A stretch of DNA of 64,000 nucleotides from Chromobacterium alkanivorans (GTDB lineage Bacteria; Pseudomonadota; Gammaproteobacteria; Burkholderiales; Chromobacteriaceae), in the NCBI RefSeq assembly GCF_016937655.1, contig NZ_JAFHKL010000009.1, positions 62,001 through 126,000 of the forward strand, written 5' to 3'. The notes below the pieces were generated by a model. That model made no database searches and was not told the DNA's origin. It saw nothing but the letters and a program-made list of their open reading frames with translations. Each line of letters starts with the position of its first letter. Within the stretch, counting starts at the first letter, position 1. This document shows, in pieces, positions 15,631 through 24,650 of the stretch. The position numbers and the translations under genes were made by a program.

Positions 15631-16836
15631 ATGCAGCAATGGAAACTGGATTTGATCGCCACCACCGCGCTGGCGGTGCTGGCCCTGCTGGCCGGCTACC
15701 GGCTCAAGCGCCATGTGCGCTTCTTCGAACGCTTCTGCATCCCCGCGCCGGTGATAGGCGGCTTCGCCGTCTCCATCGTCGTCCTGCTGCTGCGCGAGAG
15801 CGGCGTCGCCGCGGTCAGCTTCGACACCACGCTGCAAACCCCGTTCATGGTGGCCTTCTTCACCACAGTGGGCATAGGCGGCAGCCTGGCGCTGCTGCGC
15901 ACCGGCGGCAGCACCTTGCTGATCTATCTGGGCATCTGTTGGGCGCTGGCGGTGTTCCAGAACGTGTTCGGCGCCGGCGCGGCCGCCCTGTTCGGCCTGG
16001 ACCCGACGCTGGGCGTGATGGCGGGCGGGGTGTCGCTGGAAGGCGGCCACGGCGCGGCGGCGGCCTTCGGCCCGATGGCGGAGCAACTGGGCACCCGCGG
16101 CGCCACCGCGGTGGCGCTGGCCTCCGCCACCTTCGGCCTGATCGCCGGCGGCGTGCTGGGCGGGCCGCTGGCCAGCTGGCTGATCCGCCGTTACCAATTG
16201 CCCATCCAGCCCAGCAGCGGCGGCGCGCCGACGCCGGCCTATCACGACCACGAAGCCAGCGTCACCGTGAACAGCGATTCGCTGATCGCCGCCATGGGCC
16301 TGGTGCTGGCGCTGATGACCGCCGGCACGCTGCTCGCCCGGCAAGTGGAACAACGCTGGGACTTCGTGCTGCCCGCCTATGTCGGCGCCATGTTCGCCGC
16401 CATCGTGTTCCGCAATCTGAACGACCGCGCGCGGCTGCTGCGGCTCAACAGCGCCGCCATCGACGCCGTCGCCGACATCTCGCTGGGCGTGTTCCTGACC
16501 ATGGCGATGATGAGCTTGAAGATCTGGGAGCTGTACGATCTGGCGCTGCCGTTGTTGGGCGTGCTGTCCTTGCAAGTGATCGCGCTGACGGCGATCAGCG
16601 TCTTCATCGCCTTCCGCCTGCTGGGCAAAAACTACGACGCGGCGGTGATGTGCGCCGGCCTGATGGGACACGGCCTGGGCGCCACGCCCAACGCGGTGGC
16701 CAATATGAGCGCGGTGTGCCAGAAGCACGGCGCCACCTCGTACAAGGCCTTCCTGATCATCCCGCTGTGCGGCGCGGTGCTGATAGACTTGGTGGCGATT
16801 CCCTTCCACGCCTGGATCATCAACTACCTGCATTGA
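15631..16836 (+). CDS. gltS: Sodium/glutamate symporter GltS
   Basis: This 401-residue inner-membrane protein has about ten hydrophobic helices and two inverted halves. GltS-family re-entrant motifs are visible as GVSLEGGHGAAAAFG in the first half and AGLMGHGLGATPNAVANM in the second. The family imports L- or D-glutamate with sodium. Position between hutG (which releases glutamate) and hutD suggests the operon handles glutamate or formimidoylglutamate. A clear AAAGGAG precedes the ATG. Transport of a hut intermediate rather than glutamate itself is possible. Confidence 0.93.
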   Translation: MQQWKLDLIATTALAVLALLAGYRLKRHVRFFERFCIPAPVIGGFAVSIVVLLLRESGVAAVSFDTTLQTPFMVAFFTTVGIGGSLALLRTGGSTLLIYLGICWALAVFQNVFGAGAAALFGLDPTLGVMAGGVSLEGGHGAAAAFGPMAEQLGTRGATAVALASATFGLIAGGVLGGPLASWLIRRYQLPIQPSSGGAPTPAYHDHEASVTVNSDSLIAAMGLVLALMTAGTLLARQVEQRWDFVLPAYVGAMFAAIVFRNLNDRARLLRLNSAAIDAVADISLGVFLTMAMMSLKIWELYDLALPLLGVLSLQVIALTAISVFIAFRLLGKNYDAAVMCAGLMGHGLGATPNAVANMSAVCQKHGATSYKAFLIIPLCGAVLIDLVAIPFHAWIINYLH

Positions 16837-16844
16837 GGCCCGCC

Positions 16845-17429
16845 ATGACGCTCATCCGCCTGCAAGACTGCCCGCCCAGCCCGTGGAAAAACGGCGGCGG
16901 CAGCACCCGGCAATTGCTGATCTCCCCGGCCGGGGCCGGTCTGGACGATTTCGACTACCGCGTCAGCCTGGCCAGCGTGGCCAGCGACGGGCCGTTCTCG
17001 CGCTTCGACGGCGTGGACCGGCAGCTGCTGATCCTGCAAGGCGCGGGGCTGGAGCTGGAACTGGAGGGCCGGGACCGCCTGCGGCTGACGCCGGGCGGCG
17101 CGCCGCTGGCCTTCGCCGGCGAAACCCCGGCGCAAAGCCGGCTGCTGGACGGCCCGCTGACCGATTTCAACGTGATGACGCGGCGCGGCCGCTACCGTTC
17201 GCGACTGGACCATCTGACAGTGGACGGCGAGCTGGAACTGCGTTCCGACGCCGAGCTGACCTTGCTGCTGACGCTGGAGGACGGCGCGCAACTGCTGCAA
17301 GACGGCCGGCCGCGGCCGCTGGCGGCCTGGGACGCCGCCGTCGCCCGGCGCGGCGAGACGCTGCGGCTGCGCGCCGCGCGGCCGCTTCCGCTGTGGCGGG
17401 TGGAATTGGAGGCGATCAGTCCGGTCTGA
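16845..17429 (+). CDS. hutD: HutD/Ves-family cupin protein
   Basis: This 194-residue protein has the bicupin-like HutD/Ves fold. The N-terminus IRLQDCPPSPWKNGGGSTRQL is the family hallmark (PWKNGGG), followed by DYRVSLASVASDGPFSRFDGVDR and FNVMTRRGRY. HutD proteins accompany hut genes and are thought to buffer intermediates such as formimidoylglutamate; no enzymatic activity is established. It begins eight bases after gltS and is clearly in the same operon. Confidence 0.92.
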   Translation: MTLIRLQDCPPSPWKNGGGSTRQLLISPAGAGLDDFDYRVSLASVASDGPFSRFDGVDRQLLILQGAGLELELEGRDRLRLTPGGAPLAFAGETPAQSRLLDGPLTDFNVMTRRGRYRSRLDHLTVDGELELRSDAELTLLLTLEDGAQLLQDGRPRPLAAWDAAVARRGETLRLRAARPLPLWRVELEAISPV

Positions 17430-17497
17430 TCCCGCCTATAATCACTTAGGCCGTTGAAATAGGCCGATAGGCTATTTAATCCCCTAAGGAGATTTCC

Positions 17498-17863
17498 ATG
17501 GCATCACCCATTTCCTATGTCGAGATCGGCGCCGGAGACGCCCGCGCCGTCGGGGCCTTCTTCGCCGAACTGTTCGGCTGGAGCTTCCACCCGATGGGCG
17601 CGGACGGCGGCGGCTGGTTTCAGGCCGGCTCGATCAAAGCCGGCTTGCACGGGGGCGAAACCGCGCCGCGGATCGATCTGTTTTTCCAGGTGCCCAATCT
17701 GGCCGCGGCCGTTGAGCGGGTGCGGGCCTTGGGCGGCCAAGTCGACGGAGAGATGGCGGAGGAGCCGGGCTTCGGCAAATTCGCTCAATGCCACGCGCCC
17801 GGCGGCCTGAGCTTCGGCCTCCATCAGCCCGAGGCCTCCTCCGCAGCGTCCAGTTCACGCTAA
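17498..17863 (+). CDS. VOC-superfamily (glyoxalase-like) protein
   Basis: This 121-residue protein has two beta-alpha-beta-beta-beta modules. ISYVEIGAGDARAVGAFFAELFGWSF is the standard VOC first module, and FGKFAQCHAPGGLSFGLHQP the second. AAGGAG precedes the ATG and a TATAAT box occurs at 17437-17442, so it may have its own promoter. Members include glyoxalases, dioxygenases and resistance proteins; the function here cannot be assigned. Confidence 0.82.
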   Translation: MASPISYVEIGAGDARAVGAFFAELFGWSFHPMGADGGGWFQAGSIKAGLHGGETAPRIDLFFQVPNLAAAVERVRALGGQVDGEMAEEPGFGKFAQCHAPGGLSFGLHQPEASSAASSSR

Positions 17864-17927
17864 GGACGGACATCGGCGCTCCCGCGCTCTTGCGGGGCGC
17901 CGTTGGCCACGGCGGGCCCAAGCCCGC

Positions 17928-18914
17928 CTATTTCTGCCGCGTCACCCAGCTGCGCAGCGACACGCCGCCGGGAATGCCGCGGCACTGCGGCGCCTCGTCG
18001 GCGTGCATCAGTTCGAAGCCGCCGCCGGTCCAGGCCCAGGAGGCGCTGACGTTGCAATCGCCTATGCCCCGCCCCTTGGCGTAGCTGCTGAGCACGCCCT
18101 GATTGAATTCGGCGTTCATTAAATAGGCGGCGTCGCCGTCGGCCAGCTTGGCCAGCTCCGGCCGATACGGCGGCTTGTCCCGGGCTATCCACACGCTGAA
18201 ACCGCCCTGATAAGCGCCGCGGCCGCATTCGCGCAGCACCAGCACCTTGTCGGCGCTCAAGCGGTGAACGTCTATCCCCGGGTTCTCCGCGTCCGGCATG
18301 TCCTCCCAGCAGCCGCGCTCGCGCACCGCCTTGAGAATGGGCGCGGCCAGCGCGGCGTCGCCGGGCCGGGCCGCCGCCGGCACGGGTTTCAGCAAAGGCG
18401 CCGGCAAGGCCGGCGGCACCGAGGACTCCGGCTTCGCGCCCTTCCTCACCAGCGCGCCCGGCGTGCCCAGACGGCCCTGGGCCTCGTCCATCTTCAGCAA
18501 GGCGGCCTTGAGGCCGGCCAGCGACAGCGTCCATTCCAGCTTGCCGTCGCTCAGGCTGATCCCATCCGCGTTGAGCATGCGCGGCAGCAGCTGCGCCATC
18601 TGCGCGGCGCTCAAGCTCTGCTCGGTTTTCAAGCCGCCCAGTTTGAAATCGCCCAGCCGCAAGGTCAGCGGCCCTACCTTGCCGTCGTCGGCGTCCGCCG
18701 CGATCAACTCTCCGGTCAGCGGCGCATTGGGGCCGCCGTCGCGCTTGAGCAGCAGGCTGACCGGATTGTCGCCGTCCGCGGCCTGGGTGCCGTTGGCCTC
18801 GCAATGGCGGGTGTTGTCGCAGGCCACCGCCCAGTCCTTGTAGCTGTCCACCTTGGCCCAGGCCGCGGCGGGCAAGCTCAACGCCGCCAAGGCGGCCATG
18901 ATGTGTATTCGCAT
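17928..18914 (-). CDS. DUF1176 periplasmic protein
   Basis: This 328-residue protein has a signal peptide (cleavage near AAAWA, residue 20) and the DUF1176 pattern: KDWAVACDNTRHCEANG near the mature N-terminus, long two-lobed body, paired cysteines (ACDNTRHC; RGCWED; LRECGR; GDCN; PQCRG) and the C-terminal SWVTRQ. Several DUF1176 proteins contain this cysteine set, probably as disulfides. Function is not known. It converges with the VOC gene and stands alone. Confidence 0.85.
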   Translation of the reverse strand: MRIHIMAALAALSLPAAAWAKVDSYKDWAVACDNTRHCEANGTQAADGDNPVSLLLKRDGGPNAPLTGELIAADADDGKVGPLTLRLGDFKLGGLKTEQSLSAAQMAQLLPRMLNADGISLSDGKLEWTLSLAGLKAALLKMDEAQGRLGTPGALVRKGAKPESSVPPALPAPLLKPVPAAARPGDAALAAPILKAVRERGCWEDMPDAENPGIDVHRLSADKVLVLRECGRGAYQGGFSVWIARDKPPYRPELAKLADGDAAYLMNAEFNQGVLSSYAKGRGIGDCNVSASWAWTGGGFELMHADEAPQCRGIPGGVSLRSWVTRQK

Positions 18915-18995
18915 GATTACCCTTAGTTTTATTTCAGGCCGGCCGCGCGGCAGCGAGGCCAGACCACCAAAGCGCAGCAGGCATGACGCAAACGC

Positions 18996-19367
18996 TCAAT
19001 CCCGCTGGCACACCCGGATCCGGTGCCCGTCCGGGTCTTGCGCCAAGAAAGTGCGGCCGAAGACTTCGGTGCTGGGCGGCTCAGCGATACGCAGATCGGG
19101 CTCGTTCCGCCAAGCGTGGTACAGCTGGTCCACCGCCTCGCCGGATGCCAGCATGATACCGGTTTCGACGAATCTCGGGACATCGGCATAAGGCGCAGCC
19201 CCGCCGCTCCACAAGGCGAACAGCGCCTCGCCGCCGGCGCTGAAGGCGACGTAACGCGGGCTGACGAACACCGGCTCGGCGGCGAACAAACGGCGGTACA
19301 GCGCGGTGGAGCGCTGAATATCCGTCACATACAGCAATTGCAGATTGGGTTGGGGGGCCAAGGTCAT
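18996..19367 (-). CDS. VOC-superfamily protein (phenazine-resistance-like), coupled to an MFS exporter
   Basis: This 123-residue glyoxalase-fold protein starts NLQLLYVTDIQRSTALYRRLF and ends FGRTFLAQDPDGHRIRVCQRD, with the DPDGHRIR motif common to VOC enzymes and binding proteins. Its ATG overlaps the MFS stop in an ATGA, and AAAGGAG lies inside the end of the MFS gene, so the two are translationally coupled. Pairing of a VOC protein with a drug exporter suggests joint detoxification or sequestration of a small aromatic compound; this is inference. Confidence 0.82.
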   Translation of the reverse strand: MTLAPQPNLQLLYVTDIQRSTALYRRLFAAEPVFVSPRYVAFSAGGEALFALWSGGAAPYADVPRFVETGIMLASGEAVDQLYHAWRNEPDLRIAEPPSTEVFGRTFLAQDPDGHRIRVCQRD

Positions 19368-20857
19368 GGCTTGCTCCTTTTCACTGAAATGCGGCTTGCG
19401 CCGTGGAAAAGAACCAGTCTGCCTGCCCCCTGCTGACAGCGTGACGTCAGCAGGGGACGGCTTTTCCGCGCGCGCGCCGACGCCAGCAGCGCGGCCAGCA
19501 TCAGCGCCGCCGCCAGGCCGAAGGCGACGCGCGTGCCGGCGGCCACTTGCGGCGGCGCGGCGACGGCGATGTCCGCGGCTCCGCTGGCCGCGGCGAACAC
19601 CGCCCCCATCAAGGACGCGCCGCTGATCAAGCCCAGATTGCGCGACAGATTGAGCAGGCCGGACACCAGGCCGCGCTGCCGCGCCGCCGCGCCGGTCAGC
19701 GCCTGGGTGTTGTTGGCCGCCTGGAACAAGGCGTAGGCGGCGGTGATCAGCGCCAGCGGCAATAGATAGCCGGCCAGGCCCAGGCTGGACGGCAGCAGAG
19801 CCAGCGCCAGCGCGCCGGCGCCTATGCCCGCCAGACCGGCGCGCGCCATGGCTTCCGCGCCGTGGCGGTCCACCAGCCGCCCGGCCGGCACGCCGCTCAA
19901 GGCCGCCACCAACGGCCCCGCCGACATCGCCAGGCCGACGCCGGCGGCGTCCAGCCCCAGGCCGCGCGCCAGGTGGAACGGGCCCACCACCAGGGTGGCC
20001 ATCAGCACCGTGGACACCAGCGCATTGCAAAACAGGCCGGCGGCCAGCGCCGGATCGCGCAGCAAGACCAAGTTCAACATCGGCGCGGCGGCCCTGGACT
20101 CGGTCCGGACAAAAGCCGCGCAGCCGACGGCGGCCACCAGCAGCAAGACGGCGTTGAGCGCGCCGAAATGGCCGCGAGAATGGTCAAGCTTCAGGGTCAC
20201 GGCCAGCGCGTAGGCGGCCAGGGTCAAGGCCAGCCAGCCGCTGCCGGCGATGTCGAAGCCGGCATGCTCGACGGCCGGGCCGCGCTCCGCCGGCAACGCG
20301 CGCCAGACCAGCGCGAAAGCCAGCGCCCCCAGCGGCGGCAACAGCCAGAACATCGCGCGCCAGCCGAAAGCGGCGATCAGCGCGCCGCCCAGCGACGGCC
20401 CCAGCGCGGTGCCGACGGCGGACACGGCGCCCAGCAACCCCATCGCCCGCCCCACTTGCTCGCGCGGCGCGATGTCGGCGACAAAAGCCATGCCCAGGGC
20501 CAGCATCAGCGCGGCGCCGACGCCCTGCAAGGCGCGCCCGGCGATCAAGGCCCAGAACGCGGTGGCCGCGCCGCAGCCGACCGAAGCGACGCAGAACAAG
20601 GCGATGCCGGCCAGCAACGCGCGGCGGCGGCCGAGTTGATCGCCCAGCCGGCCGACGTTGACGCTGGCAAGCGTGATCAGCAGCAGATAGGCCAGCACCA
20701 CCCATTGCGCTTGCTGGAAACTGATTCGGAACGCCGCGGCCAGCGCCGGCAGGCCGACATTGGCGACGCTGCCGCCCAGCGACGCCAGCAGGATGGCCAG
20801 CGCCAGGCCGGCCAGCGCGGCGACGGAAGAAGACGAAGAGGATGGGGAAACAGGCAT
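19364..20857 (-). CDS. MFS multidrug transporter, DHA2-like (14 helices)
   Basis: This 497-residue membrane protein begins with a Ser-rich stretch then about fourteen hydrophobic helices. DHA2 landmarks are ILLASLGGSVANVGLPAL (helix 1), VNVGRLGDQLGRRRALLAG (motif A) and ALGPSLGGALIAAFGWRAMFW (motif C-like). ATG at 20857 is taken as the start because upstream codons are Arg-rich. It overlaps the VOC gene by four bases and diverges from a LysR regulator, but a MITE-like element now occupies most of the 309-base intergenic region. Confidence 0.88.
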   Translation of the reverse strand: MPVSPSSSSSSVAALAGLALAILLASLGGSVANVGLPALAAAFRISFQQAQWVVLAYLLLITLASVNVGRLGDQLGRRRALLAGIALFCVASVGCGAATAFWALIAGRALQGVGAALMLALGMAFVADIAPREQVGRAMGLLGAVSAVGTALGPSLGGALIAAFGWRAMFWLLPPLGALAFALVWRALPAERGPAVEHAGFDIAGSGWLALTLAAYALAVTLKLDHSRGHFGALNAVLLLVAAVGCAAFVRTESRAAAPMLNLVLLRDPALAAGLFCNALVSTVLMATLVVGPFHLARGLGLDAAGVGLAMSAGPLVAALSGVPAGRLVDRHGAEAMARAGLAGIGAGALALALLPSSLGLAGYLLPLALITAAYALFQAANNTQALTGAAARQRGLVSGLLNLSRNLGLISGASLMGAVFAAASGAADIAVAAPPQVAAGTRVAFGLAAALMLAALLASARARKSRPLLTSRCQQGAGRLVLFHGASRISVKRSKP

Positions 20858-21002
20858 GACGGCGACTCCCGGCCGCGCCCGGACCCGAAACGCCGGGACC
20901 GCCGACACGGACCCAAGCCAGGCTACGCCGCCGCCATGGCTGGCGGAAGACGCATGGTTTACACTAAATAGTTGCGTTTGACGCCAGGTATCGCTGTGCT
21001 AA

Positions 21003-21152
21003 GAGTCTGTTTACGATCTGCTGCGCTGCGGCGGGATTTTAGACAAGGGCGTTGAAACCGGCTTCGAAATGCTCATGTGCCACGTGTACATTCCGCTTTT
21101 TCGGCCGTTTTCGCCTTGTCTTGCCCTTGCTCGCGAGACTTTGAATAGGCTC
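21003..21152. repeat. MITE-like element, family A
   Basis: The left end GAGTCTGTTTACGATCTGCTGCGC is preceded by TAA (21000-21002). The right end reads GCGAGACTTTGAATAGGCTC, followed by TTTAA. The interior has the family core with ATGCTCATGTGCCACGTGTACATTCCGC. The right flank is imperfect, unlike other copies. The element ends 14 bases before the LysR start, so it forms most of that gene's leader and upstream region. Confidence 0.8.
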
Positions 21153-21166
21153 TTTAAGGTAAGACC

Positions 21167-22081
<915 letters not shown>

Positions 22082-22091
22082 AGCGCCGCCG

Positions 22092-22871
22092 CTAGACGAA
22101 GATTTCGCCCTTCAGATACAGCCGCGCCTGCCCCAGCAAGGCCACTTCCGCGCCTTCCACCCGGCATTCCAGGCTGCCGCGCCGCGCGCCGCCCTGGCGC
22201 GCCAGCAAGCGGGTCTTGCCCAGCACGCCGGCCCAGTACGGCGCCAGCCAGCAGTGAGCCGAGCCGGTGACAGGGTCTTCGTCGACGCCGACGCCGGGCC
22301 CGAACCAGCGGCTGACAAAATCGCAGTCCGCGCCGCGCGCGGTCACCGCCACCCCGCGCTTGGGAAAGCCGCGCAAACGCTGGAAGTCCGGCCGCAGTTC
22401 CGCCAGCTTCGTCGCGTCGTCCAGCACCACGATGTAGTCGTCGGCGGCCAGCACCTGGCCGGCGTCCAGGCCCAGCGCCGCCAGCAGGCCGGCCGGCTCG
22501 GCGCAGGGCCGCGGCGTCACCGCCGGGAAGCGCAGCTCGATGCGCTCGCCGTCGCGCCGCGCGCTCAGCTCGCCGCTGCGGGTCTGGAAAGCGATGCGCT
22601 CGCCGCGCCAGCCCAGCTCATGGAACAAGACCCAGGCGCTGGCCAGCGTGGCGTGGCCGCACAAGTCCACCTCAGTGGCGGGCGTGAACCAGCGCAACGC
22701 CATCCGCTCGCCGTCCGCCACTAGGAAGGCGGTTTCGGACAGATTGTTTTCCATGGCGATGGCTTGCAGCGTGGCGTCCGGCAGCCAGGCCGGCAACGGG
22801 CACACCGCCGCCGGATTGCCGTGGAACACCGCGTCGCAGAACGCGTCCACCTGGTAAATCGGAATGTTCAT
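22092..22871 (-). CDS. PhzF-family isomerase-like protein
   Basis: This 259-residue protein has the two-domain diaminopimelate-epimerase-like fold of PhzF. Landmarks are YQVDAFCDAVFHGNPAAVCPL at the N-terminus, the catalytic-Glu motif NNLSETAFLV, the FTPATEVDLCGHATLASAWVL segment and the VDEDPVTGSAHCWLAPYW loop. PhzF proper isomerises a phenazine precursor; most relatives, including YddE types, have unknown substrates. No phenazine genes are nearby. It overlaps the upstream regulator gene by four bases (ATGA). Confidence 0.9.
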   Translation of the reverse strand: MNIPIYQVDAFCDAVFHGNPAAVCPLPAWLPDATLQAIAMENNLSETAFLVADGERMALRWFTPATEVDLCGHATLASAWVLFHELGWRGERIAFQTRSGELSARRDGERIELRFPAVTPRPCAEPAGLLAALGLDAGQVLAADDYIVVLDDATKLAELRPDFQRLRGFPKRGVAVTARGADCDFVSRWFGPGVGVDEDPVTGSAHCWLAPYWAGVLGKTRLLARQGGARRGSLECRVEGAEVALLGQARLYLKGEIFV

Positions 22872-23581
22872 GCCCCATCCTCCGCCGCCGCGCCGCGAAT
22901 TTCGTCCAGATAGTTGTAGATGGTGTAGCGGCTGACGCCCAAGGCCTCGGCCGCGCGCTCCACCCCGCCTTTGACGATGAACAGGCCCTGCTCCAGCATC
23001 TGCGCCACCGCCTGTTTCTTGTCCGCCTTCTTCATCCGCGCCAGCGGCTTGCCGTCCAGCGCTTGAGCGATGATGTCCCGCATCGCCTCGTCCATGGCCG
23101 GCGGCTCCGGCGCGGCCCGCGGCGGCGGTAGCGGCGCGCGGCCCACCAGCGCCTGCAGGCAGGCCAGCGCCGCTTCCAGCTGGCTGCGGTCGCTGTTCAG
23201 GCACAAGGCGGCGAAGGGTTCGCCGGCGGCGGTCTTGAAGACGGCGCTGGCGGACAGCAGCCGCCGACCGTCGCGGCTTAACGTATGGTAGCCGGACACC
23301 AGCGCCGGTTCCGCGCCGCCCTGACGCATCGCCTGTTCGATGGCGGCAAAGCCGCGGTCGCCGGCCGGGCCGCCCAGGATGGCGTCCCCTAGACGGCGGC
23401 CGGACACATGGCCGTTCTCGATGGCGACGACGGAGCGCTCCGGCCGTCCCAGGTCGTGCAGCACCACCTCGGTGTGCGCGTCCACCATGCCGCCCACCAG
23501 TTTGACCGCGGCGCTCAGCGCGCGTAGCACCGCCTGTTTTTCCGCCTGGGCCGGATCCGCCGTTTGCCTTGCTTCTTCCAT
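22868..23581 (-). CDS. YheO/DauR-type transcriptional regulator (PAS-like plus HTH)
   Basis: This 237-residue protein has an N-terminal YheO-like PAS domain (about 20-140, with AHTEVVLHDLGRPERSVVAIENGHVSGR) and a C-terminal helix-turn-helix (about 195-230, KGGVERAAEALGVSRYTIYNYLDEIR). The same architecture occurs in the D-arginine regulator DauR. It is embedded between DUF2000 and PhzF genes with near-zero spacing and probably controls this operon. A second member of the family is at 30450-31055. Confidence 0.88.
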   Translation of the reverse strand: MEEARQTADPAQAEKQAVLRALSAAVKLVGGMVDAHTEVVLHDLGRPERSVVAIENGHVSGRRLGDAILGGPAGDRGFAAIEQAMRQGGAEPALVSGYHTLSRDGRRLLSASAVFKTAAGEPFAALCLNSDRSQLEAALACLQALVGRAPLPPPRAAPEPPAMDEAMRDIIAQALDGKPLARMKKADKKQAVAQMLEQGLFIVKGGVERAAEALGVSRYTIYNYLDEIRGAAAEDGA

Positions 23582-23591
23582 GCGGCCCCCG

Positions 23592-24017
23592 TCAACGGTA
23601 AAGGCTGAACTTGCGCGTCAGCGCGCCCAGCGCCGCCTCGTCGCCGCACAGCGCCACGCCCCAGTATTCCAGCGCGGCGGCCGGGGTGGCCGCGGTGCGG
23701 CGCAGCTGTTCGGCGCTGCCGCCCTCGCCCATGGTGTCGGTGAAATCGACGCAGGCCACGCCGGCCTCGGCCGCGGCCTGGCGCAGCTGGGCCAGCTTGG
23801 CGGAGTTGTCGGCGCGCAGCACGATGAAGGGATCGGCCGAAATCGCCGGATGCACGCCGCCATCGGCGTCCACATAATCGACATGGCTTGTCGCCGCGTC
23901 CGCGCGCCGCAGTCGGCAGGCCAAGGCCAGCGCCAGATGGCCCAGCACATTCATCGCCCGGCCCGGCTCCAGCCGCTTGTGGATCACCGCCACGTATTTG
24001 CGTTCCGCCTCACTCAT
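23592..24017 (-). CDS. DUF2000 family protein
   Basis: This 141-residue protein fits DUF2000: an N-terminal YVAVIHKRLEPGRAMNVLGHLALALA, a central DFTDTMGEGGSAEQL and the C-terminal LEYWGVALCGDEAALGALTRKFSLYR. The family is related to peptidyl-tRNA hydrolase folds but has no agreed function. ATG at 24017 is preceded by GGAGGG and lies inside the end of the GNAT gene (8-base overlap), so translation is coupled. Confidence 0.85.
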   Translation of the reverse strand: MSEAERKYVAVIHKRLEPGRAMNVLGHLALALACRLRRADAATSHVDYVDADGGVHPAISADPFIVLRADNSAKLAQLRQAAAEAGVACVDFTDTMGEGGSAEQLRRTAATPAAALEYWGVALCGDEAALGALTRKFSLYR

Positions 24018-24555
24018 CGCCGCCCTCCTTCGCCTCATGCTCGGCGCGCAACAAGGCGTAATTGGTCAGCGACAGATAACGGCCGTCTTTCCATTCGCAC
24101 TCGCGGCTGACGCCCTCCAGGGTAAAGCCCGCGCTCCGCAACAGTTTGCAGGATCCCAGATTGTCCACTTCCACTTGCGCGTAAACGCGGTTGAGCGGGA
24201 AGCGGCGATAGGCCAGCCCCAGGAAACCACGCAGGGCTTCTTGCATATAGCCGCGCCCCCAGTGTTCCGGCAGCAGCCAATAACCCAGTTCGGCGCAATG
24301 GTGCTGCGCCGACCAGGAGCTGATGCCCACCGCGCCCAGGAAGCGGCCATCCTCCCGCGTTTCCAGCGCCAGCCACAAGCCGCTGCCGTCGGCGCGGATA
24401 TCATCGAACCAGCGCATCTGCGCGCGGCAGTCCTCTTCGCTGGCGTAATGAATGCCGTAGTGCTTGATCACCTCCGGATGCGACAGCCCGTAAAACACAT
24501 TGGGCAAATCCTCGGCGCGAAATTCACGCAGCGCCAAGCGCTCCAATTGCAACAT
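24010..24555 (-). CDS. RimJ/RimL-type GNAT acetyltransferase
   Basis: This 181-residue protein has the ribosomal-protein-acetyltransferase-like pattern: LERLALREFRAEDLPNVF, AELGYWLLPEHWGRGYMQEALRGFLGLAY (acetyl-CoA site) and the late NLGSCKLLRSAGFTLEG. ATG at 24555 follows AAGGGG; the longer reading has no support. It is first in a four-gene operon with DUF2000, a YheO-type regulator and PhzF. A 12-bp perfect inverted repeat lies in its leader. The acceptor is unknown. Confidence 0.88.
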   Translation of the reverse strand: MLQLERLALREFRAEDLPNVFYGLSHPEVIKHYGIHYASEEDCRAQMRWFDDIRADGSGLWLALETREDGRFLGAVGISSWSAQHHCAELGYWLLPEHWGRGYMQEALRGFLGLAYRRFPLNRVYAQVEVDNLGSCKLLRSAGFTLEGVSRECEWKDGRYLSLTNYALLRAEHEAKEGGDE

Positions 24556-24572
24556 CGTTTCCCCTTCATGCC

Positions 24573-24610
24573 AGCGGCCCAAGCTCGAATCTTGCCGGGC
24601 TTGGGCCGCT
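24573..24610. promoter_or_regulatory. 12-bp perfect inverted repeat in the GNAT operon leader
   Basis: AGCGGCCCAAGC at 24573-24584 pairs with GCTTGGGCCGCT at 24599-24610 around a 14-base loop. It would form a strong hairpin 18 bases before the GNAT start on the minus strand. There is no T run, so an operator or leader structure is more likely than a terminator. Confidence 0.5.
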
Positions 24611-24614
24611 AAAA

Positions 24615-24631
24615 TTCAACAATATGTTGAA
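24615..24631 (-). promoter_or_regulatory. AT-rich dyad TTCAACA-N3-TGTTGAA
   Basis: A perfect 7-3-7 dyad sits between the serine hydrolase stop (24651) and the GNAT operon. Read leftward it is followed by TTTTAG, so it could be a weak terminator for the hydrolase gene or an operator for the GNAT operon. Confidence 0.4.
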
Positions 24632-24650
24632 ATTTACATTTTTGGTTTAA

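Noticed and set aside
22092-22871. Phenazine biosynthesis gene cluster
   Set aside because: Only a PhzF-like protein is present; no other phz genes occur in the window.
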